64,000 nucleotides of DNA, taken from assembly GCA_036365515.1 (NCBI GenBank), contig CM070873.1:266706575-266770574 (forward strand). Reading direction: 5' to 3'. Below the pieces are notes generated by a model, which was not told the DNA's origin, did no database searches, and saw only the letters and a program-made list of their open reading frames with translations. This document shows positions 1-10,516 of the stretch, piece by piece. The position numbers and the translations under genes were made by a program. The first letter of the stretch is position 1, and each line of letters begins with the position of its first letter. Source of the stretch: Torymus aiolomorphi (Eukaryota > Arthropoda > Insecta > Hymenoptera > Torymidae).

Positions 1-130
1 TATAATAGCTTTGAAATTTTGGTTAAGGTTCGACTTTGGATACCTTTCAGATGAGTACTTTGGGCAAAAGGATTGATCCATAAATTTCAGATATTTTTGA
101 TTTTAAAATATTTTTAGACTTTCGTTTTAA

Positions 131-213
131 TCGTAATGTCTCGAGAACGGCATAACGTATCAACTTGAAATTTATAGACAATTTTGTACGAGATATAGGC
201 ATTATGTGTGCAA
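131..213. repeat. Intra-unit motif, copy a (TCGAGAACG motif)
   Basis: About 80 bp containing TCTCGAGAACGGC, GTATCAACTTGAAA and TTATAGACAATTTTGT. A diverged copy lies at 546-632 in the same orientation. The pair recurs in every unit, so it predates amplification. Read in reverse, both give short similar peptides, which explains recurrent minus-strand ORFs of about 70-80 codons. Confidence 0.75.
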
Positions 214-545
214 AATTGTCACAAGATCGTTTGATTATTTTTGAATATATTTAACATTGAAAACTTTCCTATTTTAAAAACTAATTTTCATCGTTGCACG
301 ATGTATCGAGTAAAATATTTTTAATTGTTTTGACATTTTGTATATACGTAGAGTTTGTATATTTCTTTTCAATGAATTACTTTCGCAAAAGTTGTTGTTC
401 ATAACCTCAAGAGACATTTGATGTACAAATATTGTTCACATGTTTGGCAATATTTGTAGAAAATTTTATCAAGATCATATGGATTACATTGTCTATAAAT
501 ACCAGAGATATACATGGTTAAAATTTTGTTTGCCCTTTTTTCAAA

Positions 546-632
546 TCGTAAATTCTCGAGAACGACTTTATGTATAAAGATGAAACTTATAGACAATTTT
601 GTGCGTGGTATAGGCAATACATGTTTTCTTTT
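546..632. repeat. Intra-unit motif, copy b (TCGAGAACG motif)
   Basis: Diverged direct repeat of 131-213, sharing TCTCGAGAACG, a TGAAA core, TTATAGACAATTTTGT and TATAGGCA. It lies about 415 bp downstream of copy a, in every unit of the array. Confidence 0.75.
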
Positions 633-824
633 TATAATCAAAAAACCTTTTTGAATTAATGGTTATTATTATTTTTTAGATGGTACAGCCAATATTACTT
701 AATATTATAAAGTTTCCTTTAAAGATTTAGAATTGACCAACATTTAAATTTTTTAATTTTTAAATTGTCTCTACTGTCCCATTTCTTATTAAGGACCATA
801 TTTTGGATGCCATGAATGTACTCC

Positions 825-854
825 CCTCCTCTTCCAGTTGTAAAGTAGAGGAGG
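825..854. promoter_or_regulatory. 8-bp perfect inverted repeat upstream of the TATA box
   Basis: CCTCCTCT (825-832) and AGAGGAGG (847-854) form a perfect 8-bp inverted repeat with a 14-nt loop, 42 bp upstream of the TATA box. It recurs in most units. In the 10.4-kb, 12.4-kb and 42.5-kb units the right half has changed and the symmetry is partly lost. It could be a protein-binding palindrome or a chance stem; no function is known. Confidence 0.4.
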
Positions 855-896
855 TAATTAGTGGTATTGCCAGGCTAGGTCTGTCTTTCACTCAGG

Positions 897-904
897 TATA
901 AATA
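897..904 (+). promoter_or_regulatory. TATA box of unit gene (type example)
   Basis: TATAAATA lies 162 nt upstream of the ATG at 1059. Transcription would be expected to start 25-38 nt downstream, near the CACATTCA sequence. The same box lies 161-162 nt before the ATG in the other units checked: 2912, 10517, 24913, 35034, 42587 and 58778. This conserved spacing is the main sign that each unit is or was a transcription unit. Confidence 0.6.
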
Positions 905-1058
905 AGGCGACCAAGGGTTTAAACGCCACATTCAATATAGCTTTTGGCGAGAAAGCATCTGAGTCTAGGAGTCTCTTCCAACGACGTACTTCATTGCTGC
1001 AAGTAATATTGAATAACCGTAAAATTTAAATTTACGAAGAGGATTTTTAAATTTAGAA

Positions 1059-1535
1059 ATGGATTTCATTCCATCGATTACAGCACAGAAGCGAAAAAGA
1101 CGGGCACTTGACGATAATGAGATAAGTAATGGACGCAATAATGAAAAAAGGTAAAAACTTCGCATATTCACAAATACTGCCCGTATACCCATAGTATCGA
1201 AGTGGATAAAAAATTAAAATGGTCCAAGAAGATTTGAAGCGCTTGGGGAAGCTTTAGGCATCAAAGCAATACCTCAATCATTACTTCACATGGATGAAAT
1301 AATTAAAAATAATAGTTGCCCAAGAGCTATTATGAGCTTAACTGAGATGAATAGAGAAATGAAGCAGGAATTGTGCATTTTGGAAATCGAGAGGACTGAA
1401 GCTTTAGCACAGAAAAATTTGTATCAAGACAGGAGAATATGGTTAAATCAGCAGAACATTATCATGACGCAAGTCGTATTAAAAGAAAAAATTTCCGTTT
1501 TGGAAGAAAAAATCATTAAAGAAACAAAAATTTAG
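1059..1535 (+). pseudogene. Unit gene copy 1, frameshifted
   Basis: This copy of the 159-aa gene starts with the same ATG and the AGAAATGG context used throughout the array. It has six A instead of seven in the run after codon 29, which brings in an early TAA. It also has six A instead of seven after GTGGAT near codon 50 and four G instead of five near codon 64. The three single-base losses total three, so the last 81 codons (from 1290) are back in frame and normal. Residues 64-159 would encode the coiled-coil half. It is either decayed or carries homopolymer sequencing errors. Confidence 0.6.
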
Positions 1536-1820
1536 TTTATTATTAAGTGGTATAATATGGCTATTGGCGAAGGTCCACTATAAAACCTAACGCGCCTTGG
1601 GCAGAACCTCCTGGGTGGCGTGGAATACTGCCGAATCTAATGAATACGCACAATTTCATTGAAATTCCTGTTATAATGCTCTTGTTAACTAATCTAACGT
1701 AAATATTTATTATGGGGACAAAAAGCTAGTTTTGCGAGCATCGTGTAGCTACTGCAGCACCAAACCTCTTTCTATATACTTTGTCCCACGCACTTTGAAT
1801 TTCGGAATGGGTAGTTAAAG

Positions 1821-1826
1821 AATAAA
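1821..1826 (+). terminator. Poly(A) signal of unit gene (type example)
   Basis: AATAAA lies about 290 nt after the stop codon of the unit ORF. It is kept at the same place in the other units, for example 11443 in the 10.7-kb copy. It is the best candidate 3'-end signal. No transcript evidence is available. Confidence 0.45.
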
Positions 1827-3073
1827 CACGAATGTTATTTATAAAAGAATTGTTGTAAGTTCATTCTGACATGAATATATTTTTCGTTATAAAGAATATG
1901 GAATACTAAAATTTTTTAAATTTTTATGTATTTACTATTCATTATTTTTAGAGACAAAAAGTAATTTAAAAAACAAAAATGACGTTTCTTTCTCGCGGCT
2001 TAACTAGAGTAAAATTAGTATAATAGCTTTGAAATTTTGGTTAAGGTTCGACTTTGGATACCTTTCAGATGAGTACTTTGGGCAAAAGGATTGATCCATA
2101 AATTTCAGATATTTTTGATTTTAAAATATTTTTAGACTTTCGTTAATCGTAATGTCTCGAGAACGGCATAACGTATCAACTTGAAATTTATAGACAATTT
2201 TGTACGAGATATAGGCATTATGTGTGCAAAATTGTCACAAGATCGTTTGATTATTTTTGAATATATTTAACATTGAAAACTTTCCTATATTAAAAACTAA
2301 TTTTCATCGTTGCACGATGTATCGAGCAAAATATTTTTAATTGTTTTGACATTTTGTATATACGTAGAGTTTGTATATTTCTTTTCAATGAATTACTTTC
2401 GCAAAAGTTGTTGTTCATAACCTCAAGAGACATTTGATGTACAAATATTGTTCACATGTTTGGCAATATTTGTAGAAAATTTTATCAAGATCATATGGAT
2501 TACATTGTCTATAAATACCAGAGATATACATGGTTAAAATTTTGTTTGCCCTTTTTTCAAATCGTAAATTCTCGAGAACGACTTTATGTATAAACATGAA
2601 ACTTATAGACAATTTTGTGCGTGGTATAGGCAATACATGTTTTATTTTATAATCAAAAAACCTTTTTGAATTATTGGTAATTATTATTTTTTAGATGGTA
2701 CAGCCAATATTACTTAATATTATAAAGTTTACTTTAAAGATTTAGAATTGACCAACATTTAAATTTTTTAATTTTTAAATTGTCTCTACTGTCCCATTTC
2801 TTATTAAGGACCATATTTTGGATGCCATGAATGTACTCCCCTCCTCTTCCAGTTGTAAAGTAGAGGAGGTAATTAGTGGTATTGCCAGGCTAGGTCTGTC
2901 TTTCACTCAGGTATAAATAAGGCGACCAAGGGTTTAAACGCCACATTCAATATCGCTTTTGGCGAGAAAGCATCTGAGTCTAGGAGTCTCTTCCAACGAC
3001 GTACTTCATTGCTGCAAGTAATATTGAATAACCGTTAAATTTAAATTTACGAAGAGGATTTTTAAATTTAGAA

Positions 3074-3570
3074 ATGGATTTCATTCCATCGATTACAGCA
3101 CAGAAGCGAAAAAGACGGGCACTTGACGATAATGAGATAAGTAATGGAAGCAATAATGAAAAAAGGTAAAAACTTCGCATATTCACAAATACTGCCCGTA
3201 TACCCATAGTATCGAAGTGGATAAAAAAATTAAAATGGTCCAAGAAGATTTGAAGCGCTTGGGGGAAGCTTTAGGCATCAAAGCAATACCTCAATCATTA
3301 CTTCACATGGATGAAATAATTAAAAATAATAGTTGCCCAAGAGCTATTATGAGCTTAACTGAGATGAATAGAGAAATGAAGCAGGAATTGTGCATTTTGG
3401 AAATCGAGAGGACTGAAGCTTTAGCACAGAAAAATTTGTATCAAGACAGGAGAATATGGTTCTATCAGCAGAACATTATCATGACGCAAGTCGTATTAAA
3501 AGAAAAAATTTCCGTTTTGGAAGAAAAAATCATTAAAGAAACAAAAATTAAATTTATTATTAAGTGGTAA
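3074..3570 (+). pseudogene. Unit gene copy 2, one frameshift, long C terminus
   Basis: Same gene as its neighbours. A six-A run after codon 29 causes one frameshift. From 3217 onward 117 codons are open. It belongs to a subtype in which the usual stop after KETKI is lost and the frame runs on through FIIKW, and in which WFYQQ replaces WLNQQ. The copy at 35196 shares these marks and also sits just upstream of insert A, so the two are products of one block duplication. Confidence 0.6.
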
Positions 3571-4288
3571 AATATGGCTATTGGCGAAGGTCCACTATAA
3601 AATCTAACGCGCCTTGGGCGGAACCTCCTGGGTGGCGTGGAATACTGCCGAATCTAATGAATACGCACAATTCCATTGAAATTCCTGTTATAATGCTCTT
3701 GTTAACTAATCTAACGTAAATATTTATTATGGGGACAAAAAGCTAGTTTTGCGAGCAACGTGTAGCTACTGCAGCACCAAAGCTCTTTCTATATACTTTG
3801 TCCCACGCACTTTGAATTTCGGAATAGGTAGTTAAAGAATAAACACGAATGTTATTTATAAAAGAATTTTTGTAAGTTCATTCTGACATGAATATATTTT
3901 TCGTTATAAAGAATATGGAATACTAAAGTTTTTAAAATTTTTATGTATTTACTATTCATTATTTTTAGAGACAAAAAGTAATAATTAAAAAAAAAAAAAA
4001 TGATGTTTCTTTCTCGCGGCACAACTAGAGTAAAATTAGTATAATAGCTTTGAAATTTTGTTTAAGGTTCGACTTTGGATACCTTTCAGATGAGTACTGT
4101 GGGTAAAAGGATTGATCCATAAATTTCAGATATTTTTGATTTTAAAATATTTTTAGACTTCCGTTTTAATCGTAATGTCTCGAGAACGGCATAACGTATC
4201 AACTTGAAATTTATAGACAATTTTGTACGAGATATAGGCATTATGTGTGCAAAATTGTCACAAGATCGTGTGATTATTTTTGAATCAA

Positions 4289-4306
4289 GGAGCGCGGGAG
4301 CGCTCC
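4289..4306. other. Perfect GC-rich hairpin at left border of insert A
   Basis: GGAGCGC, loop GGGA, GCGCTCC: a 7-bp perfect stem starting three bases inside the insert border. Rolling-circle (Helitron-like) elements carry a short terminal hairpin, but the spacing and the CTRR end do not fit well here. Fifteen bases just after it (4308-4322) recur at 7356-7370 inside the insert. Confidence 0.5.
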
Positions 4307-4666
4307 GAAGGCAAGTAACAGTCAAACAATGCAGAAGAGGCCTAAGGAGTGACCCGTGCCTTATATTCTTTGATATGAGAGCGCGAAAACTTTGATCGAG
4401 TTGTATTTTATCTATGCAGAATAAATATCTAGCATAATACGCTTGTTGAAATCTATGTTCATTAAGCTAGAAAAATTTGAAGGTTTTATTCAAAAATATT
4501 GTCTTATTTAAGAGATATTGAGTATCAAAGAATCAGACTGGTCGATTCCGATCTTTAAATTTTTTCCTTTTCTTTCATCAGACCTGCTTCCGCTTCCGAT
4601 CACGTGATACGTATAACGTCACGTGACCCCATACGACCCAGCGTGTATATATATATATATGTATCC

Positions 4667-4718
4667 ATCGACCTAACCTTATTTACATATAATCGACCTA
4701 ACCTTATTTACATATAAT
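4667..4718. repeat. Two direct copies of a CCTAACCTTATTTACATATAA word
   Basis: Two adjacent ~23-bp copies with a CGACCTAACC start, just after a TATATA tract. CCTAACC resembles the insect telomere repeat complement, but two copies do not make a telomere. The equivalent in insert A copy 2 (about 36795-36845) is more degenerate. Confidence 0.5.
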
Positions 4719-4862
4719 AACATGTCAGTATTTTTTTATTATACACACAGATATGTATATTACAAATGTTATCATATCGTGATCATATCGTGATATCGTG
4801 AGTTAGTATAAATTAGTTAATAATATGTAAAAATCTCAAATAGTCAACTGGTGATGAGAAGA

Positions 4863-5590
4863 ATTTATCTATTCTTCGTGTATCAATCAATCAATGGGAA
4901 AATAACTTTTATTAGATAAGTACTTACTGGCTAAATGTTAAATGGCTAAAATCATTTTGTAAAATTGATACTTTGTGTGATTTTTTATTTTTACAGATTT
5001 TTTATAGATATTATACCAGAATTATATCAGAAGATTTTTTTCGAGTCCTTTTGGAAATATAGGGATAAGGAGTTCTAATCGTGTAATGTGTCTGAAAATT
5101 TTGAATTAGCAAAAATGAACGACTGCCCTCATGACCCTGGTTGTTATTTTATTATTAATGGACAACAAAAAATTATTTTAATACATGAACAGACGCTTAG
5201 GAATAGAATAATTTATATTAAAGATTTATCTATTCTTCGTGTATCAGTCAATCAATGGGAAAAATAACTTTTATTAGATAAGTACTTACTGGCTGAATGT
5301 TAAATGGCTAAAATCATGTTGTAAAAATTGATACTTTGTGTGATTTTTTATTTTTACAGATTTTTTACAGATATTATACCAGAAGATTTTTTTCGAGTCC
5401 TTTTGGAAATATTGAGATATATGTATAATATAGCCAATAATGTTAAGGAGTTCTAATCGTGTAATGTGTCTGAAAAATCTAATTTTGAATTAGCAAAAAT
5501 GAACGACTGCCCTCATGACCCTGGTTGTTATTTTATTATTAATGGACGACAAAAAGTTATTTTAATACATGAACAGACGCGTAGGAATAG
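4863..5590. repeat. Tandem duplication, period about 361 bp, covering the RPC2-like relic
   Basis: The block starting ATTTATCTATTCTTCGTG at 4863 repeats at 5224 and carries with it a TTTTTATTTTTACAG intron-end-like stretch and the RPC2-like coding relic. The second copy runs further into coding sequence. The copies differ by point changes and small indels. Confidence 0.8.
5068..5224 (+). pseudogene. RPC2-like (RNA polymerase III second-largest subunit) exon relic, copy a
   Basis: Shorter, more decayed version of the relic at 5434-5708. It encodes the NDCPHDPGCYFIINGQQKII stretch. The homologous region in RNA polymerase second-largest subunits has a CPLDPGGYF motif followed by KVILIQEQ and NRII. 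It lacks the start of the exon and is cut off at 5224 by the tandem repeat. A stop (TAG in the RSSN frame) and the short length rule out a working protein. Confidence 0.6.
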
Positions 5591-5708
5591 AATAATTTAT
5601 ATTAAAGAAGATAGTAAGAATATATATAGCACTACTCAACAAAGAAAACAGACAGAAGTGCAGGCAAATACTATTTACGATACAATATTTTCAAGATGTA
5701 TTTTATAA
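5434..5708 (+). pseudogene. RPC2-like (RNA polymerase III second-largest subunit) exon relic, copy b
   Basis: After an AG at 5432-5433 the sequence reads PIMLRSSNRV. One frameshift later it reads SEKSNFELAKMNDCPHDPG, then CYFIINGRQKVILIHEQ and RNRIIYIKED. This matches the order of a conserved region in the Pol III subunit RPC2 (POLR3B), where PIMLRSSNCV precedes the CPLDPGGYF motif and KVILIQEQ/NRII. About 80 codons are open and then a stop follows. The host protein is over 1,100 residues, so this is a captured, non-functional exon. RPB2 is the alternative parent, but KVILI..EQ and NRII fit RPC2 better from memory of the family. Confidence 0.7.
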
Positions 5709-5759
5709 TATCCTCAACATGAAAATTTTATAAATCAAATGTTATTGATAACAAATTGT

Positions 5760-7170
5760 GATTGTGATTAAAAAATGACATCTACCAGTATTTGGTGTAA
5801 TATAAAAAAATAAAATACCGGTAAAATGTGTTGCATGAAATGTTATATCAAATTAAAAAACTTCTCCTTAAAATCAGTTTCAAATATTTTGAAAATAGCT
5901 CAAGTGTGTATTAATAAGTAATTACGTCTTATGACGTTTATAAACATCATAATAAACTTTTGCATACAAAAAAATATTGCTCAGTGACACGCGAGGTTAT
6001 ATATATAAATATACAATATAATTTTCAGTGTTTAAAATATGGTACTGGTATGACGTGCTACATGAAGTGTTTATAATTAAATTTTAAAACTTCTATTAAA
6101 AATCAGTTTCAAATATTTGAGAATAGAACAAGTGTGTATTAATAAATAAAATAATTATTTTAGAAGAATATTAAAAATTGGTCTTCATATTTGACAGGAT
6201 TAAATTATTATTATTACAAAACGACATCTAATCAGTGTTTTGCGTAATAAATAAAATAAAATACCGGTATGATGTGTTGCATGAAGTGCATATATAACTA
6301 AATTTTATTGATGACAAATAACATATAATGATTAAAAAATGGCATGTAATCAGTGTTTTGTATTATTAAATAAAATAAAATATCAGTATGATATGTCCAA
6401 TGAAGTGCATATATAAATCAAATGTTATTGATAACAAATTGTGATTACAAAATGACATCTATCAGTATTTGGTGTAATATAAAAAAATAAAATACGGGTA
6501 AAATGTGTTGCATGAAATGTTATATCAAATTTAAAAACTTCTCCTTAAAATCAGTTTCAAATATTTTGAAAATAGCTTAAGCGTGTATTAATAAGTAATT
6601 ACATCTTATGAGGTTCATAAACATCATAATAAACTTTTGCATACAGAAAATATTGCTCAGTGACACGCGAGGTTATATATAAATATACAATATAATTTTC
6701 AATGTTTTGTGTAATAATAAATAAAATATGGTACTGGTACGACGTGCTACATGAAGTGTTTATAATCAAATTTTAAAACTTCTATTAAAAATCAGTTTCA
6801 AATATTTGAGAATAGAACAAGTGTGTATTAATATAAATAAAATAATTACATGTTATGAGATTCATAAACTTCATAATAAGCTTTTGCATAGAAAAAAATA
6901 TTGCTGAGTGATATATAATTTTCAGTGTTTTGTGTAATAAATAAAATAAAGTAACTGGTATGATGTCTTACATGAAGTGTTTATAATCAAATTTTTAAAA
7001 CTTCTATTAAAAATCAGTTTCAAATATTTTTTTAATATAACAAGTGTGTATTAATAATAAATAATTACGCTTTATGAGTTTCATATAATTTGCATAGAAG
7101 AAAATATTGCTTAGTGACATAAATATAAATATATAACATAATTTTCAGTGTTTTGTGTAATATTATATTT
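5760..7170. repeat. Degenerate tandem repeats, about 220-240 bp period
   Basis: Landmarks recur in one orientation: ATCAGTTTCAAATATTT at about 5873, 6102, 6550, 6791 and 7013; GTGTTGCATGAAGTG-like words at about 5827, 6054, 6271, 6505, 6745 and 6965; and AATATTGCT..GTGACA before them. Copies differ by indels, so the array is old. No ORF of note. Confidence 0.75.
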
Positions 7171-7217
7171 TACTGAAGCTATTTAAATATTTTCATTTAC
7201 ACATTAACATAGTATCT

Positions 7218-7260
7218 AAACCCTCTCTCTTTCTCCCCCCCCTCTCTCTCTCTCTCTCTC
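7218..7260. repeat. CT/C-rich microsatellite
   Basis: A pyrimidine tract of (CT)n with a run of C in the middle. It differs in length between the two inserts (about 39340-39384 in copy 2), as expected of a fast-changing simple repeat. Confidence 0.85.
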
Positions 7261-7489
7261 ACGCCAAATACCTCATTTAAATACATTCAATATATTTTTT
7301 TATAAAGCTTTTATAATAAAACATTTTTATATTACTTTTTACAAAAGTATAAACCAAGGCAAGTAACAGTGTATTACCAGCCGCTTCTATGTAATTTTCT
7401 CTACGAAAAATTTTTAGAAAGACGAACTTAAAATGGTAAAAAATATTTAAAAAACTTTTTCTGTGAATACGTTTGTAATAAACTCATTA

Positions 7490-8400
7490 AATACAAATCT
7501 AACAAAAGAAAGTAATGAAATCAATACGCATAAAGTCAAGTACTTACCATTAATTCTTGGAATAAATAAAAAATTTTTTTTTTTTATTTAAAGAATTCAT
7601 TTAATCGCCAACACTTATATCTATGTGAATATTACTATTTCAAATACGTTTTGTCGATAGCTATGTTTTTTTCAACTTGAAGACCTAAAATTTATCTTCC
7701 TTGGAACATTGTATATTGGAATCAAAATTTCATTTAAATAACGATATTTGATGTAAAAATTTCTACAAATTAAACAAAAGAAAGTTATGAAATCAATTCC
7801 TATAAAGTCAAGTATTTATTATCTTGGAATAAATAAAAAATTTTTTTTTTTTATTTAAAGAATTCATTTAATCGCCAACACTTATATCTATGTGAATATT
7901 ACTATTTCAAATACGTTTTGTCGATAGCTATGTTTTTTTCAACTTGAAGACCTAAAATTTATCTTCCTTGGAACATTGTATATTGGAATCAAAATTTCAT
8001 TTAAATAACGATGTTTGATGTAAAAATTTCTAGAAATTAATCAAAAGAAAGTTATGAAATCAATTCCTATAAAGTCAAGTATTTATTATCATAAATCTAT
8101 TTTCGGAGTAAATACATTTTTTTATTACAAACATTTATTCGCCAACGCTTATATATATTTTTATATGTTACTTCAACAAAGAATATAGAAGTTCAAAATT
8201 TCGAACTCAAAGACAAAAAATTCATTTTCCTTCAAGATATTGCATGTTGGAATTGAATTCATTTAAACGACATTTTTTAAATAATACAAAAGAAAGTTGT
8301 GATATCAATTCCCAGATAATCAAGTATTTTTATTATCATTTAAACCACGACATTTTTTATAAATTATGCAAAAGAATGTTGTGATATCTATTCCCAGATA
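7490..8400. repeat. 267-bp tandem repeat, about three copies plus a remnant
   Basis: The word CGCCAACACTTATAT occurs at 7606, 7873 and (as CGCCAACGCTT) 8140, exactly 267 bp apart. The first two copies are nearly identical over their length, including a T-run and a TCTTCCTTGGAACATTG block; the third is diverged. Partial copies follow to about 8400. Non-coding. It recurs at about 39610-40520 in insert A copy 2. Confidence 0.85.
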
Positions 8401-8436
8401 GTTAAGTATTTTTATTATAATTATAATTGAGTTGAT

Positions 8437-9867
8437 TATATATTATAACGATACTTTCTTTTTCGAACAATATCTTTTACATTATATATGATTGAGATGT
8501 TAATGGTTCAACGGTCAATTTTTACGTTTATATCCATGTGGCCTAGTGGAATTGCTTACTCTATTTATTATATAATATTTATAATAATAAGCCAGCTATC
8601 CCAAAAGTTCTTAAGAAATAAGAAATTTTTTCAAAAAGTTTTCCACAGAAATTTGAATATCTTTTTATAAAACTTTGTAAAATATTTATTAAACTTATAT
8701 GTAGATTTGTTTGACACATTTTAAAGGTTTTTCATTGTAAAAAATTAATGATAAACATACTTGCCGGACCCGTCCTTTGGCAGTTTTTAGCGAAACAGTT
8801 GACTATTAAAAAAAGAAAATTTCTAGAACTGTTTTGGCAACATTGCTTAGTTTTCGCTTTTCGGTAAGGCGATGTAAGGCCCCTTAGTTACCGCCGACTG
8901 AAGTCCCGTTTTTCTCATTCAATTTTTAATTTTGACAAAAAATCTCTCTGACATGTTATAGATTTGATAACTAACTATAACACACCAGAGTGATATTGTC
9001 TCCAAACTCAAAATTGAATGAAAATAATGTATCCCTGCAATCATCAGTAACGGATGGCACTAACATCGCCTTAAATTGATTGTCGATTAATTTTATTTCA
9101 ATTTCAATTAGTTTATTGACATAGTTTATTGAAATTCAATAGTTTAATTGAATTCAACTATACGACGAGTATTAATATTATTATAAATAGTAACACATCT
9201 ACTTGAGTCAGTGCTGGCCATGAATGGATTTCATAATGATAACATTAATTTTTTGTATAGTTCATGACTAAATGTCATACGCAAATGCATGCAGTATACA
9301 TAATAATTGTTATATGAACTTTATATTATTAGAACATTACAATAATAAGATTATTATCAATTACTTTTATAATTTTATCAAATAATATTTTTTGAAGTAC
9401 TCTACTTTTATTATGCAATTGTATTCTTAACGTGCCAAAAGGATATTTATTTCTAAATCGTTAATGTACTAATAATCATTCGATATTTCTTTAGCAAATT
9501 ATGTAGCTCAATAGCTTGAACTGCCAAAGGACGGGTCCGGCAAGTATGTTTATCATTAATTTTTTACAATGAAAAACCTTTAAAATGTGTCAAACAAATC
9601 TACATATAAGTTTAATAAATATTTTACAAAGTTTTATAAAAAGATATTCAAATTTCTGGTGAAAACTTTTTGAAAAAATTTCTTATTTCTTAAGAACTTT
9701 TGGGATAGCTGGCTTATTATTATAAATATTATATAATAAATAGAGTAAGCAATTCCACTAGGTCACATGGATATAAACGTAAAAATTGATCGTTGAACCA
9801 TTAACATCTCAATCATATATAATGTAAAAGATATTGTTCGAAAAAGAAAGTATCGTTATAATATATA
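8437..9867. mobile_element. Foldback element with 347-bp terminal inverted repeats
   Basis: Arms 8437-8783 and 9521-9867 are near-perfect inverted repeats of equal length, differing only at a few sites, including a GTGG/GGTG change near 9660. Outer ends read TATATATTATAACGATAC; inner ends read CTTTGGCAG. The middle (8784-9520) holds a smaller inverted-repeat element and AT-rich sequence, with no transposase. The outer right end is also the border of insert A. A 60-codon ORF in the left arm is a by-product. Confidence 0.85.
8865..9073. mobile_element. 209-bp inner MITE with TAAGGCGATGT ends
   Basis: TAAGGCGATGT at 8865 is matched by ACATCGCCTTA ending at 9073. Further inward, TCTCATTCAATTTTTAATTTTGA pairs imperfectly with CAAAATTGAATGAAAA. 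It is nested in the loop of the foldback element. Copy 2 (from 40986) has lost the right end in a ~51-bp deletion. No clear target duplication was seen. Confidence 0.6.
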
Positions 9868-10516
9868 TATTTAACATTGAAAATTTTCCTATTTTAAAAA
9901 CTAATTTTCATCGTTGCACGATGTATCGAGTTAAATATTTTTAATTGTTTTCACATTTTGTATATATGCAGAATTTGTATATTTCTTTTGAATGAATTAC
10001 TTTCGCAAAAGTTGTTGTTCATAACCTCAAGAGACATTTAATGTACAAATATTGTTCACATTTTTGGCAATATTTGTAGAAAATTTTATGAAGATCATAT
10101 GGATTACATTGTCTATAAATCCAGAGATATACATGGTTAAAATTTTGTTTGCCCTTTTTTCAAATCGTAAATTCTCGAGAACGACTTTATGTATAAACAT
10201 GAAACTTATAGACAATTTTGAGTGTGGTATAGGTAATACATGTTTTCTTTTTATAGTCAAAAAACCTTTCTGAATTATTGGTTATTATTATTTATTTATA
10301 TGGTACAGCCAATATTACTTAATATTATAAAGTTTCCTTTAAAGATTTAGAATTGACGAACATTTAAATTTGTTAATTTTTAAATTATCTCTACTGTCCC
10401 ATTTCTTATTAAGGACCATATTTTGGATGCCAGGAATGTACTCCCCTCCTCTTCCAGGTGTAAAGTATAGGGGGTAATTAGTGGTATTGCCCGGCTGGGT
10501 CTGCCTTTCACTCAGG

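Larger units (their letters stand above)
1..4285 (+). repeat. Tandem array segment 1 (about 2.1 units of the 2.02-kb repeat)
   Basis: The sequence at 1 recurs at about 2020 and again at about 4040 in the same orientation, giving a unit of about 2.02 kb. Anatomy from position 1: an ~80-bp motif (131-213), a diverged second copy of it (546-632), a GC-richer promoter region (780-905), an ORF (1059-1535), a GC-richer 3' flank (1560-1670), an AATAAA signal (1821), an A-rich stretch (about 1960) and then the next unit. The segment stops abruptly at 4285, where insert A enters. The non-ORF parts hold nothing else I can support. Confidence 0.95.
4286..9866. mobile_element. Insert A, copy 1: composite 5.6-kb insertion in a repeat unit
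   Basis: The unit sequence stops after TTTTTGAAT at 4285 and resumes with ATATTTAAC at about 9867, so no unit sequence is missing. Contents in order: a GC-rich hairpin; a stretch with CACGTGA words, TA repeats and CCTAACC words; two copies of an RPC2-like exon relic (5068-5224, 5434-5708); degenerate repeats (5760-7170); a CT tract; a 267-bp tandem repeat (7490-8400); and a foldback element whose right end coincides with the insert's right border. It looks like a pile-up of insertions, not one element. Copy 2 is at 36410-41939. Confidence 0.8.

Noticed and set aside
399..641. Minus-strand ORF of about 80 codons recurring in nearly every unit
   Set aside because: It is the reverse reading of the TCGAGAACG motif region and recurs only because the units are near-identical. 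No promoter or poly(A) signal in that direction, and a second motif copy gives a similar shadow peptide.
2980..3243. Minus-strand ORF of 87 codons opposite the unit gene
   Set aside because: Antisense shadow of the promoter and 5' coding region. It has the hydrophobic stretches expected of reversed Lys/Glu codons.
4204..4395. 63-codon ORF across the left border of insert A (also 36328-36519)
   Set aside because: Chimeric reading through an insertion junction.
4667..4718. Telomeric repeat tract
   Set aside because: Only two CCTAACC-containing copies with AT-rich spacers; not a telomere array.
8488..8670. 60-codon ORF in the foldback left arm
   Set aside because: Non-coding inverted repeat; no support beyond the absence of stops.
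4286..9866. Helitron as the identity of insert A
   Set aside because: The border hairpin is suggestive, but no CTRR end, no Rep/helicase coding and a different element at the right border.
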